The notes under the pieces were generated by a model. It made no database searches and was not told where the DNA came from. It saw only the letters and a list, made by a program, of their open reading frames with translations. From assembly GCF_937891315.1 (NCBI RefSeq), contig NZ_CALAGI010000158.1:1-45544 (forward strand): a stretch of 45,544 nucleotides of DNA. The letters are read 5' to 3'. Shown piece after piece: positions 1 through 8,027 of this stretch. Both the position numbers and the translations under genes were made by a program. This DNA is from an uncultured Amaricoccus sp. (GTDB taxonomy: Bacteria; Pseudomonadota; Alphaproteobacteria; Rhodobacterales; Rhodobacteraceae). Within the stretch, counting starts at the first letter, position 1, and the number at the start of each line of letters is the position of its first letter.

Positions 1-127
1 GGCACGGGGGGCGACACGATCTTCGGTGGCGCCGCGAATGGCCGCCCAACGATACCGCCGGCCGCGCGCTGCGCTGCGCCGGAGGCTTCGCCCTCCGCCT
101 CCTACACCATGTCACCCGCCCGTCGCC

Positions 128-210
128 TTTTTCATGTCGCGGGCGAATAAACCCGCGCCTCGCCCGGTCTGGATCAGTGGGAGACGTCACGTCCCCGATC
201 CACAATTCGG
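128..210 (+). repeat. 83-bp direct repeat, copy 1, with putative ECF-sigma promoter
   Basis: This block recurs at 1218-1300 with about five mismatches; bases 128-174 and 177-198 are identical in the two copies. It ends about 33 bp before the start codon of the small exported protein at 243. It contains a GAATAAACCC element (145-154) followed about 11 bp later by CGGTCT (165-170). That arrangement resembles ECF promoters of the GGAATAAA / CGTCT type. It also holds the inverted repeat GCGGG-N8-CCCGC and an imperfect GGGAGACGTCACGTCCC palindrome (179-195). An ECF sigma factor gene lies 2.4 kb downstream. The repeat is seen directly; the promoter role is inferred. Confidence 0.7.
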
Positions 211-242
211 CAATAACCTCATCCAACCCAAGGAGACTGACC

Positions 243-500
243 ATGAAGCGCTTTGCGTTCGCCCTCGTCCTCGCCTCCGGCGCCGGCCTCGCGGCCCCGG
301 TTTTCGCCTACGCCGCGGATAACGCCCACTCGATGCTGGAGTTCTCGGCACAGAAGGAGCTGCGCGACGTTGGCATCACGAACGTCGATGTTACGAGCCT
401 CACGGTGTCGCAGCTGGCGGGGATCACGATGATCGGCCAGTCGGGCGATTACAGGTCGAGCGAGAAGATGCAGCAGTTCGAGAGGATCCTCGCGGACTGA
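243..500 (+). CDS. Small exported protein of unknown function (85 aa)
   Basis: I do not recognise the family. The 85-residue product starts with a clear Sec signal peptide (MKRF, a hydrophobic run rich in Ala, Gly and Leu, then a likely cleavage after AYA), leaving a mature peptide of about 60 residues. The mature part is polar and has no cysteines or metal-binding cluster; it contains DVGITNVDVTSLTVSQLAGI. An AAGGAG Shine-Dalgarno sequence sits just before the ATG at 243. The gene follows the first copy of the 83-bp repeat whose second copy precedes the metallophosphoesterase operon, so it is probably co-regulated with that ECF module. It is followed by a strong hairpin at 551-576. Confidence 0.6.
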   Translation: MKRFAFALVLASGAGLAAPVFAYAADNAHSMLEFSAQKELRDVGITNVDVTSLTVSQLAGITMIGQSGDYRSSEKMQQFERILAD

Positions 501-550
501 CGCGACAAGAGCATCGCCCAAGGGGCGCTGAACCGCGCCGGGGCTTCCCC

Positions 551-576
551 GCTCGCCGCCGCTTCTGGCGGCGAGC
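551..576 (+). terminator. Hairpin, possible terminator of the small exported gene
   Basis: GCTCGCCGCC (551-560) and GGCGGCGAGC (567-576) form a perfect 10-bp stem with a 6-nt loop, about 50 bp after the stop codon at 500. No T-run follows, so intrinsic termination is only possible. It could also be part of the decayed insertion sequence next to it. Confidence 0.4.
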
Positions 577-599
577 CCGAATCCTGCCACACTCCGGGA

Positions 600-937
600 A
601 GCCGCCGTTGCGCTTCGGCGTGGCGGTAGAGGAAGTGTCGCGGACCGCGGCCAGGCATTCCTTCGCGACGTCGTCGATGATCGTCAGCACCCGGAAGTGA
701 CGGCCGTTATCGGGCAGCGCGTCCGCATGGAGGCGCTCCGGCTTAGCGTTCTCGTCCTCGAGCGCCCTGAGCCGCTTCGCATCGGAGACGTCCATCCCGC
801 CGAACGTCGCTTTCCGGGCTGTGGCACGTTGCCGACGACATGCCATGCTTGTGGCAGAGCTCGGCGACGGTCGCCCCCGCCTCGCTCCTCCGCGGCACCC
901 CGATGACCTGCTCTTCGGTGAACCTGCTTCGCTTCAT
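600..937 (-). pseudogene. Decayed IS3-family transposase (OrfA start fused to an OrfB scrap)
   Basis: Reading from 937 downwards, the protein begins MKRSRFTEEQVIGV and continues with a helix-turn-helix (AELCHKHGMSSAT), as in OrfA of IS3-family elements. A one-base frameshift near 795-810 moves the reading into a second frame that carries GGMDVSDAKRLRALEDENAK, the usual coiled-coil part of OrfA. The text then jumps to RVLTIIDDVAKECLAAVRDTS, which belongs to the DDE domain of OrfB, so most of both genes has been deleted. Similarity stops near 631, and nothing of the catalytic C-terminus is recognisable. I could not find terminal inverted repeats. The remnant lies between the two copies of the 83-bp repeat and is not functional. 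Confidence 0.8.
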
Positions 938-1217
938 CCCCGGTCTCTCTCCCGTGGTCCGGAGCGACCCGCCTCCTCCTTCCATGCCGTCGACGCTTCA
1001 CCGTCTTGTGACCGATGCCGTTGCGGCCATTGCCGCGCTCGCCATTGGCCAGGCGATGGTCCGTCTCGGCGGTCAGCGCCCGCTCGGCCAGTGCCTTTTT
1101 CGGCTGGTCGAGGAGATCCCACGCGACCGGTCAATCCGGAGGCGCACGGGCCGCAGCCGCCAGGCCGCCATCAACGATTTCCTCGCCGAGCATGACCCGT
1201 ACGGGAACCGCCGCCTT
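938..1217. other. Gap without a recognisable gene
   Basis: This 280-bp stretch between the transposase remnant and repeat copy 2 is open in more than one frame. None of the readings has a start with a ribosome-binding site or a family I recognise. It may be further insertion-sequence debris. Confidence 0.4.
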
Positions 1218-1300
1218 TTTTTCATGTCGCGGGCGAATAAACCCGCGCCTCGCCCGGTCTGGATTGGTGGGAGACGTCACGTCCCCGAACCTCAACTCGG
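1218..1300 (+). repeat. 83-bp direct repeat, copy 2, with putative ECF-sigma promoter
   Basis: This is the second copy of the block at 128-210, offset by 1,090 bp. It keeps the GAATAAACCC element (1235-1244), the CGGTCT element (1255-1260) and the GACGTCACGTCCCC segment. It ends 8 bp before the start codon of the metallophosphoesterase, and its last bases carry the GGAG ribosome-binding site. Its conservation across an insertion-sequence remnant, in front of two otherwise unrelated exported-protein genes, argues for a shared control element. The sigma factor that would read it is probably the one at 2656-3384. Confidence 0.7.
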
Positions 1301-1308
1301 AGCAGACC

Positions 1309-2259
1309 ATGCAATCAGATGACGATTCCTTGCCGGACGCCGACGGCATCGACCGCCGCGGCTTCCTCCACTGCATGACCTGGGCCGGCACGGGAGTCCT
1401 CTGGACCTTGTCCGGCGGCCTGCCGCGAAGCGTCGGCCTCGGCGCGGCGCTCGCCGCCGAGCCCACGTCGGCGTTCAGCTTCCTGCAGATCAGCGACAGC
1501 CATGTCGGTTTCAGCAAGTCCGCCAACCCGGACGCGCTCGCGACCTTGAGCCAGGCGGTGGACCGGATCCGCGCGCTGCCGAGCAAACCCGCCTTCATGA
1601 TCCACACCGGCGATATCAGCCATCTCTCGAAGGACCAGGAATTCGATGACGCAGATCAGATCATTCGTGAAGCCGGGCTGCCGGTGCTCTACGTGCCCGG
1701 CGAGCATGACCTGCTCGACGATGGCCAGGGCAAAGCCTACCTCGACCGCTATGGCGCCGGTTCCCGCGGTGCCGGCTGGTACAGCTTCGACCACAGCGGC
1801 GTGCACTTCATCGGTCTTGTCAACGTCGTGAACCTGAAGGCCGGCGGGCTCGGCAACCTCGGCGACGAGCAGCTCGAATGGATGGAGGCGGACGTCGCGG
1901 GCCTCGCATCCAGCACCCCGATCGTCGTCTTCGCCCACATCCCGCTCTGGACCGTCTATCCCGAATGGGGCTGGGGCACGTCCGACGGCATCCGGGCGCT
2001 TTCCTACCTCCGGCGGTTCGGATCCGTGACCGTGCTGAACGGCCACATCCACCAGGTGATGCAGAAGGTTGAAGGCAACATCGCCTTCCACACCGCGCGC
2101 TCGACGGCTTTTCCGCAACCGGCGCCGGGCGCCGCGCCCTCGCCCGGTCCGGTGACCGTCCCGGCCGGCGAGCTCGGCAAGTATCTCGGTACCGCCAGCG
2201 TCGACTTCGTGCGCGGCGACCAGCCGCTCGCCATCGTCGATCAGCCGCTCATCGGCTGA
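1309..2259 (+). CDS. Tat-exported metallophosphoesterase (calcineurin-like)
   Basis: The 316-residue protein has a twin-arginine signal (RRGFL at 16-20, hydrophobic stretch to about residue 50), so it should work folded in the periplasm. The calcineurin-like motifs are in order: DSH (63-65), GDISH (101-105), GEHD (131-134, replacing the usual GNHD), HIPL (210-213) and GHIH (245-248). These residues bind a dinuclear metal centre that hydrolyses phosphoesters; the substrate cannot be read from sequence. The start at 1309 is chosen because GGAG lies just upstream and the Tat signal follows; the open frame continues upstream without meaning. It is first in an operon with a cupredoxin, an ECF sigma factor and an anti-sigma factor. 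Confidence 0.85.
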   Translation: MQSDDDSLPDADGIDRRGFLHCMTWAGTGVLWTLSGGLPRSVGLGAALAAEPTSAFSFLQISDSHVGFSKSANPDALATLSQAVDRIRALPSKPAFMIHTGDISHLSKDQEFDDADQIIREAGLPVLYVPGEHDLLDDGQGKAYLDRYGAGSRGAGWYSFDHSGVHFIGLVNVVNLKAGGLGNLGDEQLEWMEADVAGLASSTPIVVFAHIPLWTVYPEWGWGTSDGIRALSYLRRFGSVTVLNGHIHQVMQKVEGNIAFHTARSTAFPQPAPGAAPSPGPVTVPAGELGKYLGTASVDFVRGDQPLAIVDQPLIG

Positions 2260-2288
2260 TCGCAGCTCCCCGAACAAGGACAATCCCG

Positions 2289-2642
2289 ATGAATCGCTTG
2301 CCCAACCGACCCGCGCTCCTGTTCGCCGCCACCGTCTTGACGGCGCTCGCCTCGACCGGGGGCGCGTCGATGGCCGCCCCCGCCGCGGTGACGGTCGCGA
2401 TCGAGAATTTCACGTTCTCGCCGGCCGAGGTCACCGTCGCCCCCGGCACGACCGTGACCTGGATCAACCACGACGACATCCCGCACGTCGTGGCCGACAC
2501 GGCGAAGAGTTTCCGCTCGAAGGTGCTCGACACCGACGACAGCTATTCCTTCACGTTTTCGAGCACCGGGAGTTTCGACTACTTCTGCTCGCTGCACCCG
2601 CATATGACGGGCAAGGTCGTCGTCGCCACAGGCGCCGACTAG
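2289..2642 (+). CDS. Exported type-1 copper protein (amicyanin/plastocyanin-like cupredoxin)
   Basis: The 117-residue precursor has a Sec signal peptide of about 30 residues and a single cupredoxin domain. Type-1 copper ligands are visible: His66 in IPHVV, then Cys100, His103 and Met106 in the C-terminal loop YFCSLHPHM, with the C-x2-H-x2-M spacing of amicyanin. It should be a periplasmic one-electron carrier or copper-binding protein. An AAGGA ribosome-binding site precedes the ATG. It lies 29 bp after the metallophosphoesterase and 13 bp before the sigma-factor start, so all are probably co-transcribed. Its redox partner is unknown. It is distinct from the pseudoazurin of the denitrification cluster. 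Confidence 0.88.
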   Translation: MNRLPNRPALLFAATVLTALASTGGASMAAPAAVTVAIENFTFSPAEVTVAPGTTVTWINHDDIPHVVADTAKSFRSKVLDTDDSYSFTFSSTGSFDYFCSLHPHMTGKVVVATGAD

Positions 2643-2655
2643 GCGCGGAGGCACC

Positions 2656-3384
2656 ATGCAACAGGGCATGACTGCGACAGGCGGCCTGGCGTGGCGCGCG
2701 CCCGGCGACTGTCTGCCAGCGATACTCGCCCTCCTGCGCAGCCTCGGCGGGGCGGGCTTCCGCCCCGTCGCCATGGTCCGCGGCGACGCCAGCGCGGCGT
2801 CGCGGGCGCGCGGCGAACGCATGGCCGTCGGCGCCGGGGACTTCCACGGCGCAATGCTTCCCCACCTCGACGCCGCCTACAATCTGGCGCGCTTCCTCAG
2901 CCGCGACGCGGACGCGGCGGAGGACATCGTGCAGGACGCCTTTCTGCGGGCCTGGCGCGGCTTCGAGCAGTTCCGCGGCGGCGATGCCAGGTCCTGGGTC
3001 CTGACGATCGTGCGCAACTGCTACCGGACCTGGCGCGCCGACACGACGACGGCCGCCCGCCGCACCGAGCCGATGCCGGAGGCGGACGGCGCCGACGGCG
3101 GCCTCGACAATGCCGCGCTCGCCCCCGGATTCACCGATGCCGACACTCCTGAGTCGCAGCTCCTGCGCCGCGACGAGGCGGCGAACGTCCGCGCCGCGAT
3201 CGAGGCCCTGCCCGAGCCGTTCCGCGAGGTGATGGTGCTGCGCGAGCTCGCCGACCTCAGCTACCGGGAGATCGCGGAGGTCACCGCGGTGCCGATCGGA
3301 ACCGTGATGTCGCGGCTGGCGCGCGCGCGCGACCTGTTTCGCGCCGAGTGGTGCAGATCCCACGGATCAGAGGACTTCGCATGA
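2656..3384 (+). CDS. ECF-family RNA polymerase sigma factor
   Basis: The C-terminal 188 residues form a standard ECF sigma factor. Region 2 holds LARFLSRDADAAEDIVQDAF and a tryptophan-rich stretch ending in RNCYRTW. Region 4 holds ALPEPFREVMVLRELADLSY and the helix-turn-helix IAEVTAVPIGTVMSRLARAR. The annotated ATG at 2656 follows a good GGAGG site 13 bp after the cupredoxin stop, but it adds about 55 low-complexity residues. An internal ATG at 2821 would give a protein of normal ECF length with a poorer ribosome-binding site, so the true start is uncertain. The stop overlaps the anti-sigma start (ATGA at 3381-3384), implying translational coupling. It probably activates the repeat-borne promoters upstream. 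Confidence 0.88.
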   Translation: MQQGMTATGGLAWRAPGDCLPAILALLRSLGGAGFRPVAMVRGDASAASRARGERMAVGAGDFHGAMLPHLDAAYNLARFLSRDADAAEDIVQDAFLRAWRGFEQFRGGDARSWVLTIVRNCYRTWRADTTTAARRTEPMPEADGADGGLDNAALAPGFTDADTPESQLLRRDEAANVRAAIEALPEPFREVMVLRELADLSYREIAEVTAVPIGTVMSRLARARDLFRAEWCRSHGSEDFA

Positions 3385-4163
3385 CCCGCCCCGAGCCATG
3401 CCCAGAGTGGCGCCTGCGGCTGCACGGCCTCGTCGACGGCGAACTCGACGCGGCGCACGCGATCGAGATCGAGCGCCACCTCGCGAGTTGCGCGGGCTGC
3501 GCGGCCGAGCTGCGCACGCTCGAGGCGCTCCGCCGCACGCTCCGGCGGGACGACGTCCGCTGGCCGGTCCCCGAGGGGCTGCGCGAGCGGGTGATTGCCA
3601 TCGCCGACGGGGCGGCGGGCGCCACTCCGCGGCCGGTCGTCCGGTGGGGCGCGCTCCAGGCGGCCTTCGACTACCTGCGGGCGTGGAGCCTCGTGCCGTC
3701 GGCCGCGATGCTCGCCGCCGCGCTCTTTCTGGTCTTCTCTCCTGGGCAGGATCGATCGCTTCAGGACGAGCTCGTGGCGAGCCATGTCCGCTCGCTGCTG
3801 GCCGACCATCTGACCGACGTTGCGACCTCGAACCGGCACACGGTGAAGCCCTGGTTCGCGGGCCGCGTCGACTACTCGCCGCCGGTCGTCGACCTCGCGG
3901 CGCAAGGCTTCCCGCTCGTCGGCGGCCGGGTCGACTACGTCGGCGGCCGCGTGGTCGCCGTGCTCGTCTACCGGCGCGACGGCCACACGATCAATCTCTT
4001 CACCTGGCCCGAGATGCGACCTGCCAGCGCCTCGCTCGAACGCGAGGGCTACAACCTCATCGAATGGTCGCAGGCCGGACTGAACTTCTGGGCCGTATCG
4101 GACCTGAATCCGGTTGAACTCAAGGAATTCCAGGAGGACTTCGCGGCGGCCGCGCCCCACTGA
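3381..4163 (+). CDS. Zinc-finger anti-sigma factor, membrane-anchored
   Basis: The 260-residue protein starts with a cytoplasmic anti-sigma domain carrying the H-x3-C-x2-C zinc-binding motif (His33, Cys37, Cys40 in ERHLASCAGC). One membrane helix lies near residues 103-122 (LVPSAAMLAAALFLVF) and about 140 residues follow, probably in the periplasm. The family binds and silences its partner ECF factor until a signal releases it. The start at 3381 overlaps the sigma-factor stop and is preceded by GAGGA. The extracytoplasmic domain contains two VDYVGGRV-like stretches but no recognised sensor fold. The zinc-finger form leaves open a redox or metal signal, which would fit the copper protein in the operon. 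Confidence 0.85.
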   Translation: MTRPEPCPEWRLRLHGLVDGELDAAHAIEIERHLASCAGCAAELRTLEALRRTLRRDDVRWPVPEGLRERVIAIADGAAGATPRPVVRWGALQAAFDYLRAWSLVPSAAMLAAALFLVFSPGQDRSLQDELVASHVRSLLADHLTDVATSNRHTVKPWFAGRVDYSPPVVDLAAQGFPLVGGRVDYVGGRVVAVLVYRRDGHTINLFTWPEMRPASASLEREGYNLIEWSQAGLNFWAVSDLNPVELKEFQEDFAAAAPH

Positions 4164-4196
4164 ACTGAGTGTCTGAAGCGTACTGACCTGATGGAC

Positions 4197-4223
4197 GTGA
4201 GCGAGGTCGACGTCCTCGCTCAC
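4197..4223 (+). terminator. Hairpin after the anti-sigma gene
   Basis: GTGAGCGAGG (4197-4206) and CCTCGCTCAC (4214-4223) form a perfect 10-bp stem with a 7-nt loop, 34 bp after the anti-sigma stop. There is no T-run. It is a plausible end of the ECF operon. Confidence 0.5.
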
Positions 4224-4328
4224 ATGAGCTTCCCGGCCCGGCGGCGATCGAGCCGAGCGCCGCCAGCTGAAAGCGGGGAGCAGGAAGCAGGACTCGTCGA
4301 GCCGATCCGGCACGGCACGAAAGGCGAC

Positions 4329-4856
4329 ATGATCATGAATTCACCAGTGACGATCCGGCGGGCGGTCTACGCTGATGCACCGAGCTTGCCAGCCATCGAA
4401 AATTCGGCGGGCACATTGTTTCGCGAATTGCCGGACCTCGCATGGCTCGCCGATGGCGAGGACCTGCCTGTCAGCCGCTACCGCGAACTGATCGCAGGTG
4501 GAGCGAGTTGGCTGGCCGAATGCGAACGCAATCCGGTTGGGTTTCTTTGCGCGAGCGTCGAGGGCGACGCGTTGCATGTATGGGAATTCGGCGTCCTGCG
4601 CGAGCGTCAGGGGCAAGGCATCGGCGGTGCCTTGCTCAAGGCGGCGGTCATGGCGGCTCGGCGCCTGCGCCTTGCCGCCGTTACGCTCACCACCTTTCGG
4701 AATGTCGCCTGGAATGCGCCATTCTACGCGCGTTCCGGTTTCCGGATCGTCGATGGCACAGCGATCGGCACGAGGTTGGCTGAGCGGCTGCGGCAGGATG
4801 CCGAACGGGGATTGCCGAGCGAGCCGCGCTGCGCGATGTGCCTTGCGCTCCGTTGA
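4329..4856 (+). CDS. GNAT-family N-acetyltransferase
   Basis: The 175-residue protein carries the acetyl-CoA binding motif of GNAT enzymes (RERQGQGIGGALLKAA, about residues 92-107), preceded by the beta-strand VWEFGVL and followed by the NVAWNAPFYARSGF segment. The acceptor substrate cannot be predicted. ATGs at 4329 and 4335 are both possible; AAAGG lies just upstream of the first. The open frame extends to 4191, but that extension overlaps the hairpin at 4197-4223 and looks non-coding. The gene is convergent with the next acetyltransferase, about 60 bp away. Confidence 0.82.
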   Translation: MIMNSPVTIRRAVYADAPSLPAIENSAGTLFRELPDLAWLADGEDLPVSRYRELIAGGASWLAECERNPVGFLCASVEGDALHVWEFGVLRERQGQGIGGALLKAAVMAARRLRLAAVTLTTFRNVAWNAPFYARSGFRIVDGTAIGTRLAERLRQDAERGLPSEPRCAMCLALR

Positions 4857-4914
4857 CCGGTGACCGGCTCGCAATGCCAGGCCCGGGCGCTTCGCGGCGT
4901 GCTTCTTGCTCGAA

Positions 4915-5361
4915 CTAACCCCGATGGATCAGGTGGATAAGCGGATAGGGTCGCCCCTGTCCGTCCAGAGGCGAGCGTCCCGTCGGATGAAACCCCATTC
5001 GGGCATAGAACCCCATCGCCTGACCGTTCTGTTCATTGACGTCGGTCCTCATCATCGGGTGAAGCGCCAGGCCGTGACGCACGAGAGCCGCCCCGACACC
5101 CGTTCCACGATAGTCCGCGTGCACGAACAGCGCCTCCATATTCCCGCTCTCGATCAGCATGAAGCCCAAGGGACGATCCTCTGCATCGACCGCGAACAGA
5201 AGCGGGGCGTGAGGCAGGAAGGCGCATACTTCCTCATCGATCGCAGCACGATCCTCGGATGTCAGAAAATCATGCGTCGCATCGACCGCGCGGCGCCAGA
5301 TCTCGATGGCGCGCTCGCCTTCGTCGGGGCGCGAAGGTCTGATAGAAACAACTCGCGACAT
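4915..5361 (-). CDS. GNAT-family N-acetyltransferase (YjaB-like)
   Basis: The 148-residue product has a complete GNAT domain: the N-terminal IRPSRPDEGERAIEIWRRAV helix, the MEALFVHADYRGTGVGAALV acetyl-CoA motif, and the C-terminal NEQNGQAMGFYARMGFHPTG loop. DATHDFL and LIHL resemble the small YjaB/YiiD-type acetyltransferases. The start at 5361 follows GAGGTAGGCG, a good ribosome-binding site, and is preferred over the longer open frame beginning at 5397. It is convergent with the preceding gene. The substrate is unknown. Confidence 0.82.
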   Translation of the reverse strand: MSRVVSIRPSRPDEGERAIEIWRRAVDATHDFLTSEDRAAIDEEVCAFLPHAPLLFAVDAEDRPLGFMLIESGNMEALFVHADYRGTGVGAALVRHGLALHPMMRTDVNEQNGQAMGFYARMGFHPTGRSPLDGQGRPYPLIHLIHRG

Positions 5362-5805
5362 TCGCCTACCTCGCCCGATCTTCAAAGTCCGCGACAAGCC
5401 CTATTCGGGGCGCGCTGGAATGAGCCTCGATCGAGAGATATTCGATCGACCCGCGAGCGTCACCCCATGGACGGTCGGTGGAGGGTGACAGCGGCGAGAC
5501 GATCGGCGGAGATGGTGCCGGACCGCGGCTGAGGACGAGGAGGAGGCAGGCGGCCCAGAGGATGCGGTCGGGCGACCCCTCGGGGAAGACGAAGAGCTGG
5601 ATCCCGTCGTCATCACGAGGAGGCCGGCGGCGGCGGGACGAGGGAGATGTTGGCCGGGACGACGAGGGCGCCCGCGTGGCGTGATGAACCATTGTGAGCG
5701 CCGTGGATTTCGATGTCGCTCGTCGCAGTATGATCGCTCTGATGTTGGGGTCTGTCTGCTTCGGTCTTGAGGCTATCCGGATGGCGACCCAGGAGGCGAG
5801 ACAGC
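5362..5805. other. Gap of about 440 bp without a recognisable gene
   Basis: Between the acetyltransferase start and the end of the integrase remnant I find only low-complexity GC-rich frames. One reverse frame (5692 down to 5366) contains a short hydrophobic stretch (ILWAACLLLVL), but it has no family I recognise and no ribosome-binding site. Given the broken integrase beside it, this is probably debris of an integrated element. Confidence 0.4.
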
Positions 5806-6372
5806 CTATCCATGAATTTCATGCATGCCCTCCCGGTTCAGCGGAACAATCTGCTGCTCATGGGGTTGCCTGAGGTGGACGACCTTGGCCCCGGTCCTGG
5901 AATCCGGCAGACGCGGGTCGTGGTGGAACTTTGCCACATCCGCCCGGGTGATCCCCGTGACTGTGAACTGCCCCAGCGCGGGCAGGATGAAGCGCCGCGG
6001 GTTCCGGCGGTATTCCTCGCCGGTGCTCGCCTTCACGCGGATGACGATGTGTTCCTTGTCGAACCGCTCGGCCAGTTCCTTCACCGTGATCGCCTTGCGC
6101 CCGGCGTCCCGTTCGGCGGCGGGGTCCGCGCCATTGCGGGCTGCGGCGACAATGGTGATGGCGCGGGTTCGCGCCTGCTCGCAGGTCAGGACCGTGCTCG
6201 GCCCGAGGCTGATCCGCCGGGATCGGCGTCCGGCGTGATACTGGACCACGTAGCCCTTGCGCCCGCTCGGCCGCACGCGGAGCCCAAAGCCCGGAATGTC
6301 GCTGTCCCAGACGAAATATTCAGCGGGCCGGGCCTCTGCTGTGTCGACGATGCGCTTGGTGAGCTTGGGCAT
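5806..6372 (-). pseudogene. Tyrosine-type integrase remnant with internal deletion
   Basis: The first 150 residues match the N-terminal part of phage/island integrases: an arm-binding domain (LTKRIVDTAEARPAEYFVWD, then GFGLRVRPSGRKGYVVQY) and the start of the core-binding SAM-like domain (VTGITRADVAKFHHD). The text then jumps to LPDSRTGAKVVHL, which normally lies about 120 residues further on in the catalytic domain, so that section is deleted. After a few more residues it leaves the family and stops. The catalytic Arg, His and Tyr are missing, so it cannot recombine DNA. A full member has about 400 residues against 188 here. I found no tRNA or attachment repeats nearby. Confidence 0.8.
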
Positions 6373-6590
6373 GGGAAATCGGCTTCTCGGTTATCTGGCT
6401 TCCACAGTGCGCAATGCTCGCTGCCGGTCAACGAACACATTGATATTGCGAATGGAAAGGAAGTTCTGCGTGGAGGTGCGCAGGTGTTGGATCGCGTGTT
6501 CGAGCGGAACCGGCGGGTGGTGCGAATCACGGCGCGGGTTCCGGTCGTTCCGCCGCGCGGTTACAGTCGGCGAAAAGAAGCGGAATCCCG

Positions 6591-8027
6591 ATGGCGTCAA
6601 AAACCACCCTGAATGCAAAGAACCTGGAGGCGCTGGGCGCCGAACGGCTGGCGCAACTGCTGATCGAGATCAGCACCGGCGATGCCGCGGCGAAGCGGCG
6701 ACTGCGGCTCGCGCTTGCCGGGACGCACGGTCCGAAGGAGGCGGCGCGGGAAATCACCAAGCGGCTGACCAGCATCGCGCGCGCCCGCGCCTTCGTGGAC
6801 TGGCAGAACCGCAAGCCGCTGGTGAAGGATCTCGAGACGCAGCGCAGCGCCATCATGGAACAGATCGCCCCGCGGGATCCCCGCGAGGCGCTGGCCCTTC
6901 TCTGGCGGTTCATGGGGTTGGCCACGCCCATATTCGAACGCTGCGACGACGGTAGCGGCATCGTCATCGACATCTTCCACCAGGCCTGCGCCGATCTGGG
7001 CGAGGTCGCCAGGGCGGCCGCGCCGGATCCGGAGGCGCTGGCGCGGCAGGTTCTCGATGCGCTGCGGGGCAACGGCTTTGGTCAGTACGACGGGCTGATC
7101 GACATCATCGCCCCGGCGCTGGGACCCGGGGGCGTCGCGCGGCTGAAAGAGCTGGTCGAGGACCTCGGACGAACGCCCGTACCGGTGCCGCCGAAGAGCG
7201 AATGGCATGCGGTCGGCTGGGGCAGCGGCGGCACCCGCTATGCCCACGAGATGGAGGAACACGCGCGGCGGAGCACGGTCGAGATGGCGCTGAAGGACAT
7301 CGCCGACGCGCAGGGCGACGTCGACGGTTTCATCGCGCAGTACGATCCGAAGACCCGCAAGGTGCCGAAGATCGCCGCCGAGATCGCGCGGCGCCTGCTG
7401 GCGGCCGGCAGGGCGGCGGAAGCGCTCGGCTTCATCGAGCGGGCAGAGGTGAAGGAAGCGCGCTGGATCCCGGCCGAGTGGCAGGACGCCCGGCTCGGGG
7501 TGCTGGAGGCGCTGGATCGCAAGGATGAGGCGCAGGCCTTCCGCTGGGCGTGCTTCGCGCGCGACCTGTCGGTCGAGCACCTGCGGGCCTATCTGAAGCG
7601 GCTGCCTGACTTCGACGACATCGAGGCCGAGGAACGGGCGATGGCGCATGCCGCCGCGCATCCGGGCCTGCTTCCGGCGCTGGGATTCTTTCTCGACTGG
7701 CCGTCCCCGGACCATGCCGCGCGCCTGCTCATCGATCGGCACGGGGAGATCGACGGCGACCACTACGAGTTCCTTGTTCCCGCGGCCGAGGCACTGTCCG
7801 ACCGGCACCCGCTGGCCGCGACGCTGGCGCTGCGGGCGATGATCGACTTCACGCTGAGCAAGGCGAGGTCGAAGCGCTACGGCTACGCGGCGCGGCATCT
7901 GGCCAGCTGCGCCGACCTTGCCGGACGGATCGAGAACTTCGCGCCGGTCGAGACGCATGACGCCTATGCCGCGCGCCTGAAGAGCGAGCACGGCCGGAAG
8001 TCCGGCTTCTGGGGGCACTTCGCCTGA
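6591..8027 (+). CDS. DUF6880-family-like protein of unknown function
   Basis: The 478-residue protein is soluble and helical, with no signal peptide or membrane segment. It begins TTLNAKNLEALGAERLAQLL and has the ISTGDAAAKRRLRLALAG segment that I associate with DUF6880 proteins. The second half (residues about 230-440) looks like helical repeats of the TPR/HEAT kind, for example AAEIARRLLAAGRAAEALGF and ERAMAHAAAHPGLLPALGFFL. No catalytic motif is visible. It stands alone between two broken mobile-element genes, which suggests an accessory gene brought in by transfer. The family assignment is from memory; the function is not known to me. Confidence 0.65.
   Translation: MASKTTLNAKNLEALGAERLAQLLIEISTGDAAAKRRLRLALAGTHGPKEAAREITKRLTSIARARAFVDWQNRKPLVKDLETQRSAIMEQIAPRDPREALALLWRFMGLATPIFERCDDGSGIVIDIFHQACADLGEVARAAAPDPEALARQVLDALRGNGFGQYDGLIDIIAPALGPGGVARLKELVEDLGRTPVPVPPKSEWHAVGWGSGGTRYAHEMEEHARRSTVEMALKDIADAQGDVDGFIAQYDPKTRKVPKIAAEIARRLLAAGRAAEALGFIERAEVKEARWIPAEWQDARLGVLEALDRKDEAQAFRWACFARDLSVEHLRAYLKRLPDFDDIEAEERAMAHAAAHPGLLPALGFFLDWPSPDHAARLLIDRHGEIDGDHYEFLVPAAEALSDRHPLAATLALRAMIDFTLSKARSKRYGYAARHLASCADLAGRIENFAPVETHDAYAARLKSEHGRKSGFWGHFA

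Noticed and set aside
81..96. GGAGG-CTTCGC-CCTCC hairpin near the window start.
   Set aside because: The stem is only 5 bp in very GC-rich DNA, with no gene ending nearby that I can identify.
2656..2820. The N-terminal extension of the ECF sigma factor as a separate domain.
   Set aside because: It is low-complexity, resembles no domain, and may not be translated if the start is at 2821.
6373..6590. A tRNA or attachment site beside the integrase remnant.
   Set aside because: I looked for a cloverleaf and for a repeat of the tRNA end and found neither.
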